Below are positions 21,029 to 62,943 of a stretch of DNA of 64,000 nucleotides, in pieces. The stretch spans positions 14,315,001-14,379,000 of the forward strand of contig CATNEN010000001.1 in the NCBI GenBank assembly GCA_950097015.1. The letters are read 5' to 3'. Every line of letters begins with the position of its first letter. Position 1 is the first letter of the stretch. The notes below the pieces were generated by a model, which worked only from the letters and a program-made list of their open reading frames with translations, did not search any database and was not told the DNA's origin. The position numbers and the translations under genes are program-made. This DNA comes from Macrostomum hystrix. Taxonomy: Eukaryota; Platyhelminthes; Macrostomidae.

Positions 21029-22104
21029 TCAGATCACAGATACTAAATACCTGGTGCTAAAAAGCAGCTTGGTGCACAACTGCTGGATTGCTACAATTGA
21101 CTGAAGCCAGCCTTCCTTGAATATCATTGTTGCCCTCTGACATCTGCCACTTCTGGGATGAAACTTCCAGCTTCGAATAAAGACTTCGGATGGTTTGAGT
21201 TGAGCCATTTGATCATCGAGTGACTCCCGACAGATTGGCTGTGTGAAGCCCTTGCCTGATCTAATGGAGTTCAGCAACTTGTTGATGCGCCTCTTCAGAG
21301 CTGATTCCGACGGCAATGGCAACTGCCACTGTCTTCTAAGAAGTCTAAAGGCTGCTGGGCTTTTGTGATGCAGCTGAATAGATGTTGCAATGTCACGCTT
21401 TGACCATCGCATTCCACGGCTGCGTATGCTTCGCAATTTGGCGGCGTTCTGTCAGGCGTTTCACTGCACTGTTGAAAGGCGTTCGCAACTTTGCCTTTGC
21501 CAGCAGGTGCTGCAGGCTCTTAATTATAATATTCTTACTGTGCAGACTTTTTTGTAAGGAAACAAAACGACTTTCTATAGGTTGCTGAAATTGCTGTGCG
21601 TCCGCTAGGTTTCATTGCGGATGGTGTTAAATCTTTCTCAATCAAATCAGGTGGTGTTAATTCCAACTCACACTGCTGCTGAGCAACTACGTCACTGTAG
21701 CCGTTCTCGGCGATGGGTAAAAGACGGGGCGGGTACATGTTGTCCGCTTCCTCATCGCTTCTGATGTAAGAAGGAGACGGACCCTCGCGAACGAGACGAG
21801 GGAGAGTCAGCTCTCTGTCCGGCACAGCGTCCCAGCGGAGACTAAAATTTGCAAGCGGAAATAATTTGCTTTGTATATAGTTTGGATGCTGCTCAAATAC
21901 TCCACAGATACTAAATACGTATAATAAAGAAACAGATAGGAAATGAAATTTTTTTTGTTGATTGAGTTTGATCTTTTCGAAATCTCGCGCAAACGTGTCA
22001 AGTTTAGAACTGCCTTCAATAAGTGGCATACGGTTTGGAGAGATGTCTCTGGTTAATTTTGGAGAGAAAAAAGTCTTAGTATATAGCGCAAGTAATTTCC
22101 GCAT
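21029..22104 (-). pseudogene. P-element/THAP9-like transposase remnant
   Basis: The segment after 21436 reads LRSIRSRGMRWSKRDIATSI, then SPAAFRLLRRQWQLPLPSES and LKRRIN. This is the conserved RWS-DIA / LPLPS-TL-RRI block of P-element-type transposases. Just upstream, FNSAVKRLTERRQIAK is in another frame that ends at a stop, so a frameshift lies near 21435-21445, or an unrecognised intron. An upstream minus-strand frame (from ATG at 22104) contains FSLRWDAVPDRELTLP, loosely like the AVP end of a THAP zinc finger. The catalytic RNase H-like domain is missing. It is most likely a decayed element; the THAP part is uncertain. Confidence 0.5.
21035..21051 (+). repeat. 17-bp motif CACAGATACTAAATACC (possible left terminal repeat)
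   Basis: Perfect inverted match to 22171-22187. A third, near-identical copy (CACAGATACTAAATACG) occurs at about 21903-21919 in the same direction as this one. No matching 8-bp target duplication is visible next to the pair. Confidence 0.5.
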
Positions 22105-22170
22105 CAACTACTGCCCGTAGAGTAGGCAACAAAAATTTTACATGGGGAAGATCGTGAGTGACATATCTAG

Positions 22171-22187
22171 GGTATTTAGTATCTGTG
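22171..22187 (-). repeat. 17-bp inverted copy (possible right terminal repeat)
   Basis: GGTATTTAGTATCTGTG, the exact reverse complement of 21035-21051. The pair encloses the P-like remnant. Confidence 0.5.
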
Positions 22188-23098
22188 GTGCAGGTTGGAT
22201 AATTCTGTTATTATAACTGCGCGAAGATCTAATGTAAAACATAAATAAGCAAAATACTGCATATAATCACCACAAGAAAAGAATAATTAATTGACTCGAC
22301 CTCGAGAAAGACAAAATGATAGGGGTAAACTAAGCCAACGCTCTACGCCAGTTTCTATTGTTTGTTTATACGCCACTATAAAATAGCGCACTTCCGAATA
22401 ACCCAAGTCCGACCCCCAGTTCAAACACCCCATCAATACAAAATCCGGTTAGAACCGGTCATAAATTGCACACTCGAGGAACCTAAGCGTATATTTTTAG
22501 ACGAAGAATGTGAAGCACAACTTAAACTGGGTGTGTTATGTATCGAGAATTAAGTGTACATAAATCTAAGCGTACATTCGTGTGGCAGTTTACACTGCTT
22601 CAGTGTACCCTTCCCGTCCACTCCGTTCTTTTCGTCCCTACCCCACTTTTGGAATTTCCATTTAGCTCACTCGGAGAGTTCTGCAGCAGCCAAACCCCAA
22701 ACTGATGCACGCCTAGACAGCGTGATCGGAGAGTCCCCAAGTCTTTCCCCAGTTCTTTCCGCTCTCCCCTCTTCCCTCTATCCCTTACCATCTCTTCCAC
22801 TCCAGCCCCTCACGCTTCCGCCGCCTCCACTGTTAAAAAGGAGGGTAGAGAGAATATTTGACAAGTCACGGAGATTTCCAAATCTAAAACAGCCGGCGCT
22901 ACCGCTACATAATAAAAAACTAGCTTGTAAGATTATCAATTTTCCGTGTAAGAAACAAGTTCTCTTAACCGCTTTTGACTCTAGACCAATTATTAATATC
23001 TTTATTCTTTGACCAACGTCTCTCTTCTCAGGACTCTATAAAGAAATATTGTGTTGCCACGAGCTTAACGACCGCTTGGGACTCGTTAAAAGGACAAC
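22188..23098. other. 5' flank of glutamate synthase
   Basis: This is the presumed promoter and 5' UTR region. A pyrimidine-rich stretch (about 22600-22830) is followed by a strong 3' splice-site-like sequence ending at 23031. No TATA box was convincing. Confidence 0.4.
23008..23031 (+). promoter_or_regulatory. 3' splice-site-like sequence upstream of the start codon
   Basis: A pyrimidine-rich run ending TCTCTCTTCTCAG lies 67 nt before the ATG at 23099. It could be the acceptor of a 5' UTR intron or a spliced-leader trans-splice site. No donor was identified, so the choice is open. Confidence 0.35.
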
Positions 23099-53304
<30,206 letters not shown>

Positions 53305-54056
53305 TTGATTGATTGACTGATTGATTGATCAAAGAAGTTACTAAACAATTCAACAACTATAAACTTGTGTTATTTGTATGTTCTCAACTCTAAGCTGAAT
53401 TAACAATACCAACTGTTGTGTGTGCGTTATTTTTCTGTTATTTAAAATTCTCGTCTAAAGTACTCGTAATTTATGCCTAGTTACTACTGTCAGTAGCAGA
53501 AATCGAACATAATAATTCAGTAGCTAAAAAACTTTATTTCAGCCATTTTTACTCACATTTCTACTGACAGTAGTGTCATTAGGATATTGGGTCGGTTATT
53601 AATAGATTAGATTTCAACTTGGCGCCACTCTGAATTGCACTTCTCATTAGCGTTGTTTCACCTTTTCTAAATCCCGACCTGTGTTTTTAATTCTAAGATT
53701 CTAATCTCTCATTTTAGATTTTAGTTGAACTAGAATCGTTTCGGTGACGTTTATCGCGTATTCATTTTGCTTGATTTTAATTTGTTTATTTAGATTCGAT
53801 TCACTCTCGTTAGTTTAGAACCTAGTACATGCCTTCATTTCTACATTTTTATCTTTTTCATAGTTTATTCTTACCTTATCACAGAATCACCTTGAAAATC
53901 GGTCATGACATTGTCCGAATATTAATGTATTAATGTCGGTTCCTAGTTGCTTACCTGTCACAGGTACATCGCATGTTGAACTCCCTGGGATTGGTTATTT
54001 TCACCTTTCGTGCTTACTATCAACTCCTGGTTATTAATTAGGCTCGTAGAATACAA
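53305..54056. other. 3' flank of glutamate synthase
   Basis: TGATTGATTGATTG repeats follow the stop. No canonical AATAAA was found within the first 170 bases. A short CACTA-like MITE lies at 53480-53576. No other gene was seen. Confidence 0.4.
53480..53576. mobile_element. Short MITE with CACTACTGTCAGTAG-type ends
   Basis: The two ends are ACTACTGTCAGTAGCAGAAAT and, inverted, CACTACTGTCAGTAGAAAT, about 97 bp apart. The same palindromic core occurs at both sides inside the large CACTA-like element starting at 54057, so the MITE may be mobilised by the same transposase family. Confidence 0.55.
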
Positions 54057-54088
54057 CCCAGTGTAAAAAGTCGAGTCCGACGGACTCA
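54057..54088 (+). repeat. Left terminal inverted repeat of the CACTA-like element
   Basis: CCCAGTGTAAAAAGTCGAGT, then CCGACGGACTC. GAGTCCGACGGACTC is itself a perfect palindrome. Confidence 0.8.
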
Positions 54089-54485
54089 GATTCGTCATAG
54101 TCCGCAGTGATAGGTTATGTACGACCATGTCTTATCTGATCGGACCCTGATCGGACCCTGACTTGTAGACTTTGGAAAGACTGCTATTGGACTCTCTATT
54201 CATGGCTACTATCAGTAGTGTTAATTGCGAAGTTTGCTTGATATAAATAGAGAATTAAAAATTGTTTTATTTCTTTTTAAGCATTGCAATGAGTTGTTTT
54301 ACTTTTTGTTTTTGAAGTTTATTTGTATATAATTATTACAATAGATTACAATAAATTAATTAGCAATGATAAATGTACCTATAATGACAAATTATAATTC
54401 TTTATACTAAATGTTTCATTACCCAGCTAGTAGCCATACCGTACATTTTTTCCAGTCAAACATTAAAATAGACAGTTATTAAATA

Positions 54486-57383
54486 TTAATCAGAATCTGA
54501 GTCAACGACTGTAGGCCGGCTGCCCCTTTTGCACTGCTTTTTGGCTGGTAAATCATCGGCTGTGGCAGCCCGCTTCAATCCTCTGGTCGCTGTAGCAGCG
54601 GCAGCTTCAGCATTATCGGTGGCCCGTGCAGCTTTTGCTTGAAGTCGCTTCTGCCTCGCAACCTCTCTTTCCAATGCGTGCTTCAGGACGTCTTTGATAG
54701 CATTCTCAATGCTCTTGTCGCTATGCACAGGTTCCCCCGTTTTAGGGTCCCTTGGAAAGAGGTCCTGAACGGCATCTGAAAAAAATAATTATCAAGTTCA
54801 TGTTGTAATGATCACGCTTGTAGATGTCTACTATCAGTAGCAACAACCGGAAATAAAAAAGAGAAATGAAACTTCAACATAATATGCCCGATTTACTGTA
54901 AATCAAAAAGTGTGATCCCCGACCCCGAGTGATTCTGGGTGTGGTGAACTGGATTGCAATAGAATAGTGAGTAGTGGTGAACTGGATTGCAATAGAATAG
55001 TGAGTAGTGGTGAACTGGATTGCAATAGAATAGTGAGTAGTGGTGAACTGGATTGCAATAGAATAGTGAGTAGTGGTGAACTGGATTGCAATAGAATAGT
55101 GAGTAGTGGTGAACTGGATTGCAATAGAATAGTGAGTAGTGGTGAACTGGATTGCAATAGAATAGTGAGTAGTGGTGAACTGGATTGCAATAGAATAGTG
55201 AGTAGTGGTGAACTGGATTGCAATAGAATAGTGAGTAGTGGTGAACTGGATTGCAATAGAATAGTGAGTAGTGGTGAACTGGATTGCAATAGAATAGTGA
55301 GTAGTGGTGAACTGGATTGCAATAGAATAGTGAGTAGTGGTGAACTGGATTGCAATAGAATAGTGAGTAGTGGTGAACTGGATTGCAATAGAATAGTGAG
55401 TAGTGGTGAACTGGATTGCAATAGAATAGTGAGTAGTGGTGAACTGGATTGCAATAGAATAGTGAGTAGTGGTGAACTGGATTGCAATAGAATAGTGAGT
55501 AGTGGTGAACTGGATTGCAATAGAATAGTGAGTAGTGGTGAACTGGATTGCAATAGAATAGTGAGTAGTGGTGAACTGGATTGCAATAGAATAGTGAGTA
55601 GTGGTGAACTGGATTGCAATAGAATAGTGAGTAGTGGTGAACTGGAAGCAAACGAATAGCTATAAATTCCAACAAGCACTCACCAATAAACAACTTTCTG
55701 ACTCTCTTGAATCCCAGCTGCTCATAGTCGATGATGCCGCACTCTGGAAATTCCTCTTGGCAGCGCGGAATACAGCCTTTGCCGCTCCAATTGACCAGAC
55801 ACAGCATCCTCGGCGACAAACACTTGTCCATCATTCGACGGATCGTTTCCGGCAGGGTGCTGCACCGGCAACCACGCAGGCCTGCGATCTGAGTTGTGAC
55901 ATAAAAATTATCCGGTGAATTGTGAAAACTTTCAATTTTCAATTTTCAAAAACAAATCCTCAAAAAGTGTCACGCTCTACTTTAAGTAGAAATACATAAT
56001 CACTTATTTCATTTCCACACTACACATTCGGTTATCTTTATCCACAAAGATGACAAAATAAAAAATGAGCTGTCTTCTTTTTAAGTGATTGTGATTCTCT
56101 TCCTATCAGTGTTTCGGATATACTTACAAGGCTGGACTGAAGCTGCGTTGATGAGAGAAAGTCAATATACTTCTCCCAGGAGTCGATGGGCTCAAAGTAT
56201 TGGCGACTGCCGCGGGCTGGTCCTGATGTTCCGGAGCCGAGACGTGCGTCCGCGAGGGAAGAAGCGATGCCCTCCAGAATCGGCAGCACTTTTTGCTCCA
56301 GCTGCTTAATTCTTCGGACAGCGTCGCAGCTTCGGCGTGCGCTCAGCATGGCTAGTATGGCGACTCCGTTCAGCGATTCGGCCGTTGTTCCTTCTGCTGC
56401 GAGATACTGCCTGATGTTGTGCATCGCTGCTGGATTTAGTTGGTCGATCCCAGCGTCAGAATCTGGGTCATCGGCGACATACCGCCGAACTGTTGTCGGC
56501 GGCGTAGCTGGCACCGACATCGACGTCGCCGCTACGCTGTCCCGCCAAACTGTTGTCGGCGGCGTGGCTGGCACCGACATCGACGTCGCCGCTACGCTGT
56601 CCCGCCAAACTGTTGTCGGCGGCGTGGCTGGCACCGACATCGACGTCGCCGCGACGCTGTCCCGCCGAACTGTTGTCGGTGGCGTGGCTGGCACCGACAT
56701 CGACGTCGCCGCGACGCTGTCCCGCCGAACTGTTGTCGGCGGCGTGGCTGGCACCGACATCAACGGTGGCGTACGTGTGTTCAGCGGGTGCCGTTGAGAA
56801 TGCAGAAGGGCGTGATTGAAGGCAGGCAGCTCTGGTTGAGCAGCAAGAGCTGCAACGTCCCCTTCCTGGCTTTCCCTCATCCGGTTTTCGCTCTGCGCCT
56901 CATTCTCTTCGTCGGATGTTCTAATGTCCTTTGGTATGAGAGTGGGTGAAAGAAGCTGAGAAGTGCGAGTGAATGACGGTTAGAGAAAATTTATAATTAA
57001 ATTTGAAATTGAATAAAAATATTTTCACTTACCCTCATGTTCGTGAATCGGTTCCGCCGGCCGACATTCACCCTGGGAATGGCGCACAGAATCCCTTCGA
57101 GACTCTTTCTTTTAATGCTGATCAAATCCCGAATAAATTTTATAGTCGGGTCTGTTTCCGTGTTCTCATCAAGTACAATTTGAACTATGCACGCGTCAAA
57201 CCATTCATTGCCGAAGTCAGCCCTTACTCTAATTGGATTTTTATAAAAGCGATTTTCTGCGCCTAACTTCTCCCAGTCCTCCACAGTATACTCTTGGTAC
57301 TCACCAAGAGCTACCTCACTGAACATGAGCTCAATGACCTGCTTGTCGGTCTCAAAATAAACAATGAATCGGACAGATTCCAT
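54486..57383 (-). CDS. DUF4806-like accessory protein of the CACTA-like element
   Basis: Four minus-strand exons: 57383-57033, 56955-56128, 55888-55684 and 54775-54486 (phases 0, 0, 1), giving 557 aa. Exon 1 is an unrecognised 117-residue start (MESVRFIVYFETDKQVIELM). Exon 2 carries four tandem 20-residue repeats (MSVPATPPTTVRRDSVAATS) plus a partial one, then a Ser/Ala-rich helix-forming stretch. Exon 3 (GLRGCRCSTLPETIRRMMDK, LCLVNWSGKG, EFPECGIIDYE) resembles DUF4806, often found beside animal transposases. Exon 4 is a basic, Ala-rich helix (LKHALEREVARQKRLQAKAA) ending KRGSRPTVVDSDSD. It probably binds DNA or the transposase, by inference. It diverges from the transposase across a 309-bp intergenic region. 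Confidence 0.78.
54940..55648. repeat. 33-bp minisatellite in the last intron of the DUF4806-like gene
   Basis: About 21 essentially perfect copies of a 33-mer containing GTGAGTAGTGGTGAACTGGA and TTGCAATAGAATA. Because 33 is divisible by three, forward and reverse frames stay open across the array and mimic proteins (NPVHHYSLFYC). The uniformity implies recent amplification. Confidence 0.95.
56474..56766 (-). repeat. 60-bp coding minisatellite in the DUF4806-like gene
   Basis: Four full copies and a partial fifth of a 60-bp unit encoding 20 residues (MSVPATPPTTVRRDSVAATS), with R/W variation at the VRRD site. In frame and inside exon 2. Confidence 0.92.
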
Positions 57384-57692
57384 TGCTGTCTGTCAAATCT
57401 AGATGGGAATCGGAACTGGAAAAAAGACTGGATTGACTGTCTTCTATGCAGGTTGGCATGAGAATATAGCTATAGTTGCGGGAAAGGGATGCAGGAAAAT
57501 CAAATTCCTCATCCAATCAGCGCAGCTATAGCTGTATTGACCAACCCTCACCCATTACTCGACCTCCTCCCCATTCTTCCCTCCCCCTTCCCACTCGGGC
57601 CTCGATCCTAAATCAAGCTTAAAAAATGAAAAATGAAAAATATTAAAAATCATTCGAAATAAAAAAAATTGAGCTGTATTTGCAAAACAAAT
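57384..57692. promoter_or_regulatory. Divergent promoter region of the transposon gene pair
   Basis: 309 bp separate the two start codons. It contains a pyrimidine-rich block (CTCCTCCCCATTCTTCCCTC). A TATA box was not clear. Shared control of both genes is likely from the layout alone. Confidence 0.45.
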
Positions 57693-59933
57693 ATGCCGAA
57701 GGAAAAAAAAACCGAGGACGACACGAATCCAAGCAGACAGTTTCAAAACTTCCTAACTGAAAGCCGGAAGTCTGCACTACCCATTGAAAATCTACATGCC
57801 GATGCAAATATTTTCCCAGCTTGCGCTGAAACCGACCTTGCAGATCGCGATTTCGAATTCGACTCAGGATTCCTCGCACAGTGCATGAATGCTTTGGTTC
57901 TTCCGAGCGAATACGAAGATGACGAAGCCAGAGTAGCTTCTGATGATGAAGATAGTGAAGACGAGGCAGCGAAGCCCAGCATGGACACTCTAGACGACGA
58001 GCTGCTCGTCCTTTTCTTGCTGCACAACCTGTCTCACAGGGCCATGCAGTTCCTCTTAAATGCACTTCACAGCCGTGGATTGCCTGTTTCCAAATCCCTT
58101 TACTTATTAACAACGAAGGATGGGAAAAAGAAAGTCCTTAAATACCCAATGGGGACAGGCGACTTTGCATACTTAGGTATTGCCTCGAATATCGGCTACC
58201 TCCTGAGCAAAAATCTACTGAGATTGGGCCAAGCATCTACTCTTCCGAACGGTTCTAAAGGGTTCGAAGTCGACATCAAAATTGGCATTGACGGGATGCC
58301 AGTTTACAGGGCATCGAACTATAGTGCCTGGCCCATCTTGGCGCTAATTTCTGGATTCGACAGACCCGTCCCGATCGGGCTGTTTGCTGGAATAGGTGAG
58401 TGACGAAAAAACTAAGCGATATTTCCCACTTTAAATCCCACATCCGATTTAAATCCCACGCCTACCAAATCCCACACTCATTATATTTTCACACTTATTA
58501 AAATTATGTAAAAAAAAGTCGAAATTTAAATTTTTTTCCTATTTGAATCTCAGGAAAGCCGCCTCTAGAAGACTACATAGCCGAATTTTGCAAGGAGGCT
58601 GCGGAACTGATGTCGGACTTCAAGATGATTGAAGGAGTGAACATCAAGATCCGAAAACTAGACTTCATCTGCGATGCGCCAGCACGCTCATTCATCTGCA
58701 AGACACTGGGGCACAATTCTCATGCCGGCTGTTTCTATTGTAGAAGTATAGGAAAGACCGTCGACAGACGAGTTGTGTACCCGACAACAGCGGGAGAGTC
58801 GCGCACGGCTGAAGATTATCGCACAGGAAGGTAGGAAGATTACTTGCTAGTTAATAAAAAAGTAATCTCCCTGCGAGAATCGCCCATAATATCTTTAAGT
58901 GAATCGCCCATAATCTCCACATTTCTTCCGTCTATCTCCACATAATCCTCAACATTTCAGTGAGTCAAACCAGCGCGCTGGGCCCAGTCCCCTGATGCAA
59001 CTGCCGGGATTGGAGTTTCCGCAGTGCATTCCACCGGACTATATGCATCTGGTCTGCCTAGGAACAGTGCGGAAGCTGTTCCACTTTCTGTTTGCTACGG
59101 ATGACGGCCGCCACTGCAAACTTCGGCCCAGCGACATAGCAGCACTATCAGACGAAGTACAAAAGGTCGCTCCGTTCACACCATCCGAATTCCAACGACG
59201 ACCTCGTCGGATTGATCGGGAGTTGTCTCATTTTAAGGCGTCAGAGTTGAAAAACTTTGTTCTGTATTTCGGCCCGGTTATCTTTCGGCGATTTCTTCCC
59301 GTCCTCCTATACAAAAATTTCCTGCTTCTACACTTTGCAATATATGTGTTCATGACGCCAGAGTTATTATCTCATCCCGAGATTTTTCGCTACGCCGCAG
59401 CTGCCCTAACCATGTTTGTCAGCGACGCCCATAAGCTGTACGGAAACAGTGTCATGAGTCACAACACTCACGTGCTGCTGCACCTTCCGGAATTTGTTCG
59501 TTCCTTTGGTAGCTTGAGCAATTTCTGCGCCTTCCCCTTTGAGAACTATTTGTCGCACATAAAAAAGCGACTACGAGTAACTCGCTTCACCACAGCACAT
59601 TTGCTGGCACAAATGCTGAACGTGCGCGAAATGCTGACCACGAACCCAGCTTCATCTCTGCGCTACAGTCCAAAGCCGCCTAACAACTGCTGCGTGATTG
59701 GAGACAACATAGTGCGTATTTCAGCAGTCCATGGCAATGGAGAAGTCACAGGAGTGATTCTCCAATTTAATGGTGGCCTGTACGAGTACCCATACACATC
59801 GGAGCTCCTGCGCATAGGGTACTACTGTGACTCCCGTCAAACAATTACCGGAATGCCAAAGAAGAAGTGCATAATGCTACCGCAACCAATAGGCTGCCTT
59901 GTTGTGCCACTGGTGTCAGAGGATTTGCATTGA
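57693..59933 (+). CDS. CACTA/EnSpm-type transposase
   Basis: Three plus-strand exons: 57693-58395, 58554-58830 and 58961-59933 (phases 1 and 2), giving 650 aa from the ATG at 57693. An acidic N-terminal part (EYEDDEARVASDDEDSEDEA) precedes the catalytic core. Family landmarks are IGIDGMPVYRASNYSAWPIL (first Asp), DFICDAPARSFICKTLGHNS followed by AGCFYC (second Asp and CxxC knuckle), PPDYMHLVCLGTVRKLFHFL and FKASELKNFVLYFGPVIFRR. It would bind the element ends and cut and paste the transposon. No frameshift or stop interrupts it, so it may be functional. AATAAA lies at 60044-60049. Confidence 0.88.
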
Positions 59934-60838
59934 ACATCGAATATTATTCTCATATGCTCGTATTGACCATACTCTCAATTAGATTAGGTGCACATAAGCT
60001 TGCAGTTATAAACTCGTGAGCTGTAAAGGTCATAAAGTATTGAAATAAACGCATTCGTAATTTAGGTGCACCTAACCTAATGCGAAAAGTCATTTGTAAT
60101 AATATTTATAAGTAATCATACTTCTAGTTATTTTCACGACCAATTCCATGCTATTCTACCTGGACTATTCTAACCTGGACTGCAAGCCTCAGAATTTCCT
60201 CATGTGGGCCTCACTGGGGTTTCGGTGCAAAAGATACGGGGCAGAGACCAAGTTAGGGCAGGGAAGAGAGGGGAAGACAGGAAAGGCAGTGAACAATGCA
60301 GTGAATTTAATTCCAAGTTATTTTATTCAGGGCGACCCATTTCATTCCTTGCTCTTTTCATACTTTGAAGTATGCTCTTTATTGCTCTAGACAAGTGTAC
60401 GGCTTATCAAAAAGCAAATTCTCCTGATTGTTAGTTTAAATTTCTATTTTTCTTCTTGCAAAAATGCAAATTGCAATCCAATGTTCCCGCCTCTCGTATC
60501 TGGGGCTCTCCGCGGCCAGCCGGTTCGCAATGGGCAGGTTGGGGGACCTCCCGCCTTCACTATCTCACTGACGGGCAGTTTTTTTAACTGACGGGCAAAC
60601 AATTACTCCAGGTTTCAATTTGCTGGGTTGTTTGCCCCAAGTCTCAATCTCTGACTCTGAATTTTGGTTGCAAGTCCAGATTGCAAAGTATAGAAGTTTC
60701 GTCTTAGAAAAGGATTCCAAAGCACCAGGTGGGGCCGTGGGGGCGGCAGAGGCAAAGACCTGGCCCTGCAATTCCCAGCGCTCTGCTTTTCGGTTCAACC
60801 TAGGAGCAACTGCACCCAGTGCCCAGTGGTGCAGTAAA

Positions 60839-60892
60839 CCAAATAATTCTATATATCAATTCTAGATTAAGTTTGATATATAGAATTATTTG
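60839..60892. repeat. Inverted repeat, about 20-bp arms
   Basis: CAAATAATTCTATATATCAA pairs with TTTGATATATAGAATTATTTG across a 12-13 base loop. A strong AT-rich hairpin inside the transposon. Confidence 0.85.
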
Positions 60893-61050
60893 AGTAAACC
60901 CAGCCCCAGTTCTGCGGCGCCTTTCGGCCTGGGCATATAATTCTAGATATAGTTTGAAACGAGTATCTAGAATGCTATGGCCTGGGTCACAGGGGCAATA
61001 AATCACTTGTACGAGCACTGGGTTTCCACACAAGGCCTTCACAGCGCAGC

Positions 61051-61078
61051 CCTTATCTGCTCGCAGGCAGATAAGGGC
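61051..61078. repeat. Inverted repeat, 11-bp arms
   Basis: CCCTTATCTGC, loop TCGCAG, GCAGATAAGGG. A perfect 11-bp stem. Confidence 0.85.
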
Positions 61079-62030
61079 TCATGGGGAGAGATATTAAAGA
61101 GCGGGGAACAACGGAGCCCTGGCTTTATGTAACAATTCTGTAACAATTCTTACATGTAACTATGTAACAGTTATGTAACACTTTAGCTCGTATAAACAGA
61201 AAATCTTTTGCTCGTTTTGATCTAAATATTGCAGATGGTGTGGTGTGTTGCTCCATAGACTCATATAGTAGCATCTGGACTGTAAATTATTTTTTTCGTT
61301 TTTTTTATTACATGGGAGCAACTTCTCCCCATTGCTAGCTTAAATTTTCGGGCCTCAAGGAGTCTATTTTTGCTCGTTCAGTCAGTCAGTCACTCACTCA
61401 CCCAAGTCACTCTCTAACTCGCTCATCCAATCAGTTACTCACTCACTCATTCTATATACGGTATTTACATGTCAGGCGACCTAGCGGGCTGGCCTAGCGG
61501 AACTCTTTGCCTCCATTTGGCTCCCCAATTTCCTCTTACCGGTAAAACCAAACTACGGGTTGATTGTCTAGGGGTTTTTGTCTTTGTCCATGGACTCCTA
61601 GATATACTAGGTATATCTTGGAGACCATGCTTTGTCTCGTCTCGAAGTATTTCTTGGTTTATTGTGTCTTATTTTTCCGTGGGCAGTGGGACCATTTTTC
61701 CACTATTTGCAAAAAAGCAAGTCCAGGCAGGCAGTGCGGGATGCGCAGTCTAGTTATATTTCTTGGTCTGTGCCCCTTGGGCATGCCCCTCTAAAGTATT
61801 GTGAACAAAGAAGGATCTGTGCTTCAAATAAAGATCAAGGCCAGCCAGGCTGTAAATTAAAAATGGCCATGTTTGAATTGTTCGAAGAACACCTGGATGA
61901 GGCAGGCGGAAGGGAAGCAGGATTGTTTATATCATTTTTATTGCTTGTTTATTCAGTATTTATGACAGTACATAACTTTATTGCCGGTGGTAAAGAAAGA
62001 GAGTCGCAATTTAGTCGCAAGTTTGGGGAG

Positions 62031-62820
62031 AGATGAGAGTGAGACTGTGAGATAGATGAGGGTGAGACTGTGAGATAGATGATGGTGAGACTGTGAGATA
62101 GATGAGGGTGAGACTGTGAGATAGATGAGGGTGAGACTGTGAGATAGATGAGGGTGAGACTGTGAGATAGATGAGGGTGAGACTGTGAGATAGATGAGGG
62201 TGAGACTGTGAGATAGATGAGGGTGAGACTGTGAGATAGATGAGGGTGAGACTGTGAGATAGATGAGGGTGAGACTGTGAGATAGATGAGGGTGATACTG
62301 GGAGATAGATGAGGGTTAGACTGTGAGATAGATGAGGGTGAGACTGTGAGATAGATCAGGGTGATACTGTGAGATAGATGAGGGTTAGACTGTGAGATAG
62401 ATGAGGGTGAGACTGTGAGATAGATGAGGGTGAGACTGTGAGATAGATGAGGGTGAGACTGTGAGATAGATGAGGGTGAGACTGTGAGATAGATGAGGGT
62501 GATACTGTGAGATAGATGAGGGTGAGACTGTGAGATAGATGAGGGTGATACTGTGAGATAGATCAGGGTGATACTGTGAGATAGATGAGGGTGATACTGT
62601 GAGATAGATGAGGGTGATACTGTGAGATAGATGAGGGTGAGACTGTGAGATAGATGAGGGTGAGACTGTGAGATAGATGAGGGTGAGACTGTGAGATAGA
62701 TGAGGGTGAGACTGTGAGATAGATGAGGGTGAGACTGTGAGATAGATGAGGGTGAGACTGTGAGATAGATGAGGGTGAGACTGTGAGATAGATGAGGGTG
62801 AGACTGTGAGATAGACATGA
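62031..62820 (+). repeat. 23-bp minisatellite near the right end of the CACTA-like element
   Basis: About 34 copies of GATGAGGGTGAGACTGTGAG plus ATA, with GGTGATACTG and ATCAGGG variants. The reverse strand stays open for about 300 codons (SPSSISQSHPHLSHSLTLIY), an artefact of the repeat. Confidence 0.95.
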
Positions 62821-62943
62821 AGGTGAGACTGAGATATCGATGCTGCATGAACTGTCAGAATATCCTCTGCTGGAACTCTAATAAGAGTAGTCTGGGCTGG
62901 TTAAAATAATTTTTCCTACTGGAACTGGTGTTACCTCAACGGT

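Larger units (their letters stand above)
59934..62030. other. Non-coding interior of the CACTA-like element
   Basis: No supported gene. It contains the transposase 3' UTR with AATAAA (60044-60049), hairpins at 60839-60892 and 61051-61078, a TGTAACAATTCTGTAACAATT cluster (61126-61180) and a CTCACTCA-rich run at 61385-61450. Confidence 0.45.

Noticed and set aside
54893-55942. Long minus-strand frame rich in NPVHHYSLFYC repeats
   Set aside because: A 33-bp array divisible by three keeps frames open on both strands. The real coding part here is only exon 3 (55888-55684) of the DUF4806-like gene.
61949-62848. A 299-codon minus-strand frame of SPSSISQSHPHLSHS repeats
   Set aside because: A 23-bp minisatellite read antisense. 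No start context, domain or splice signals.
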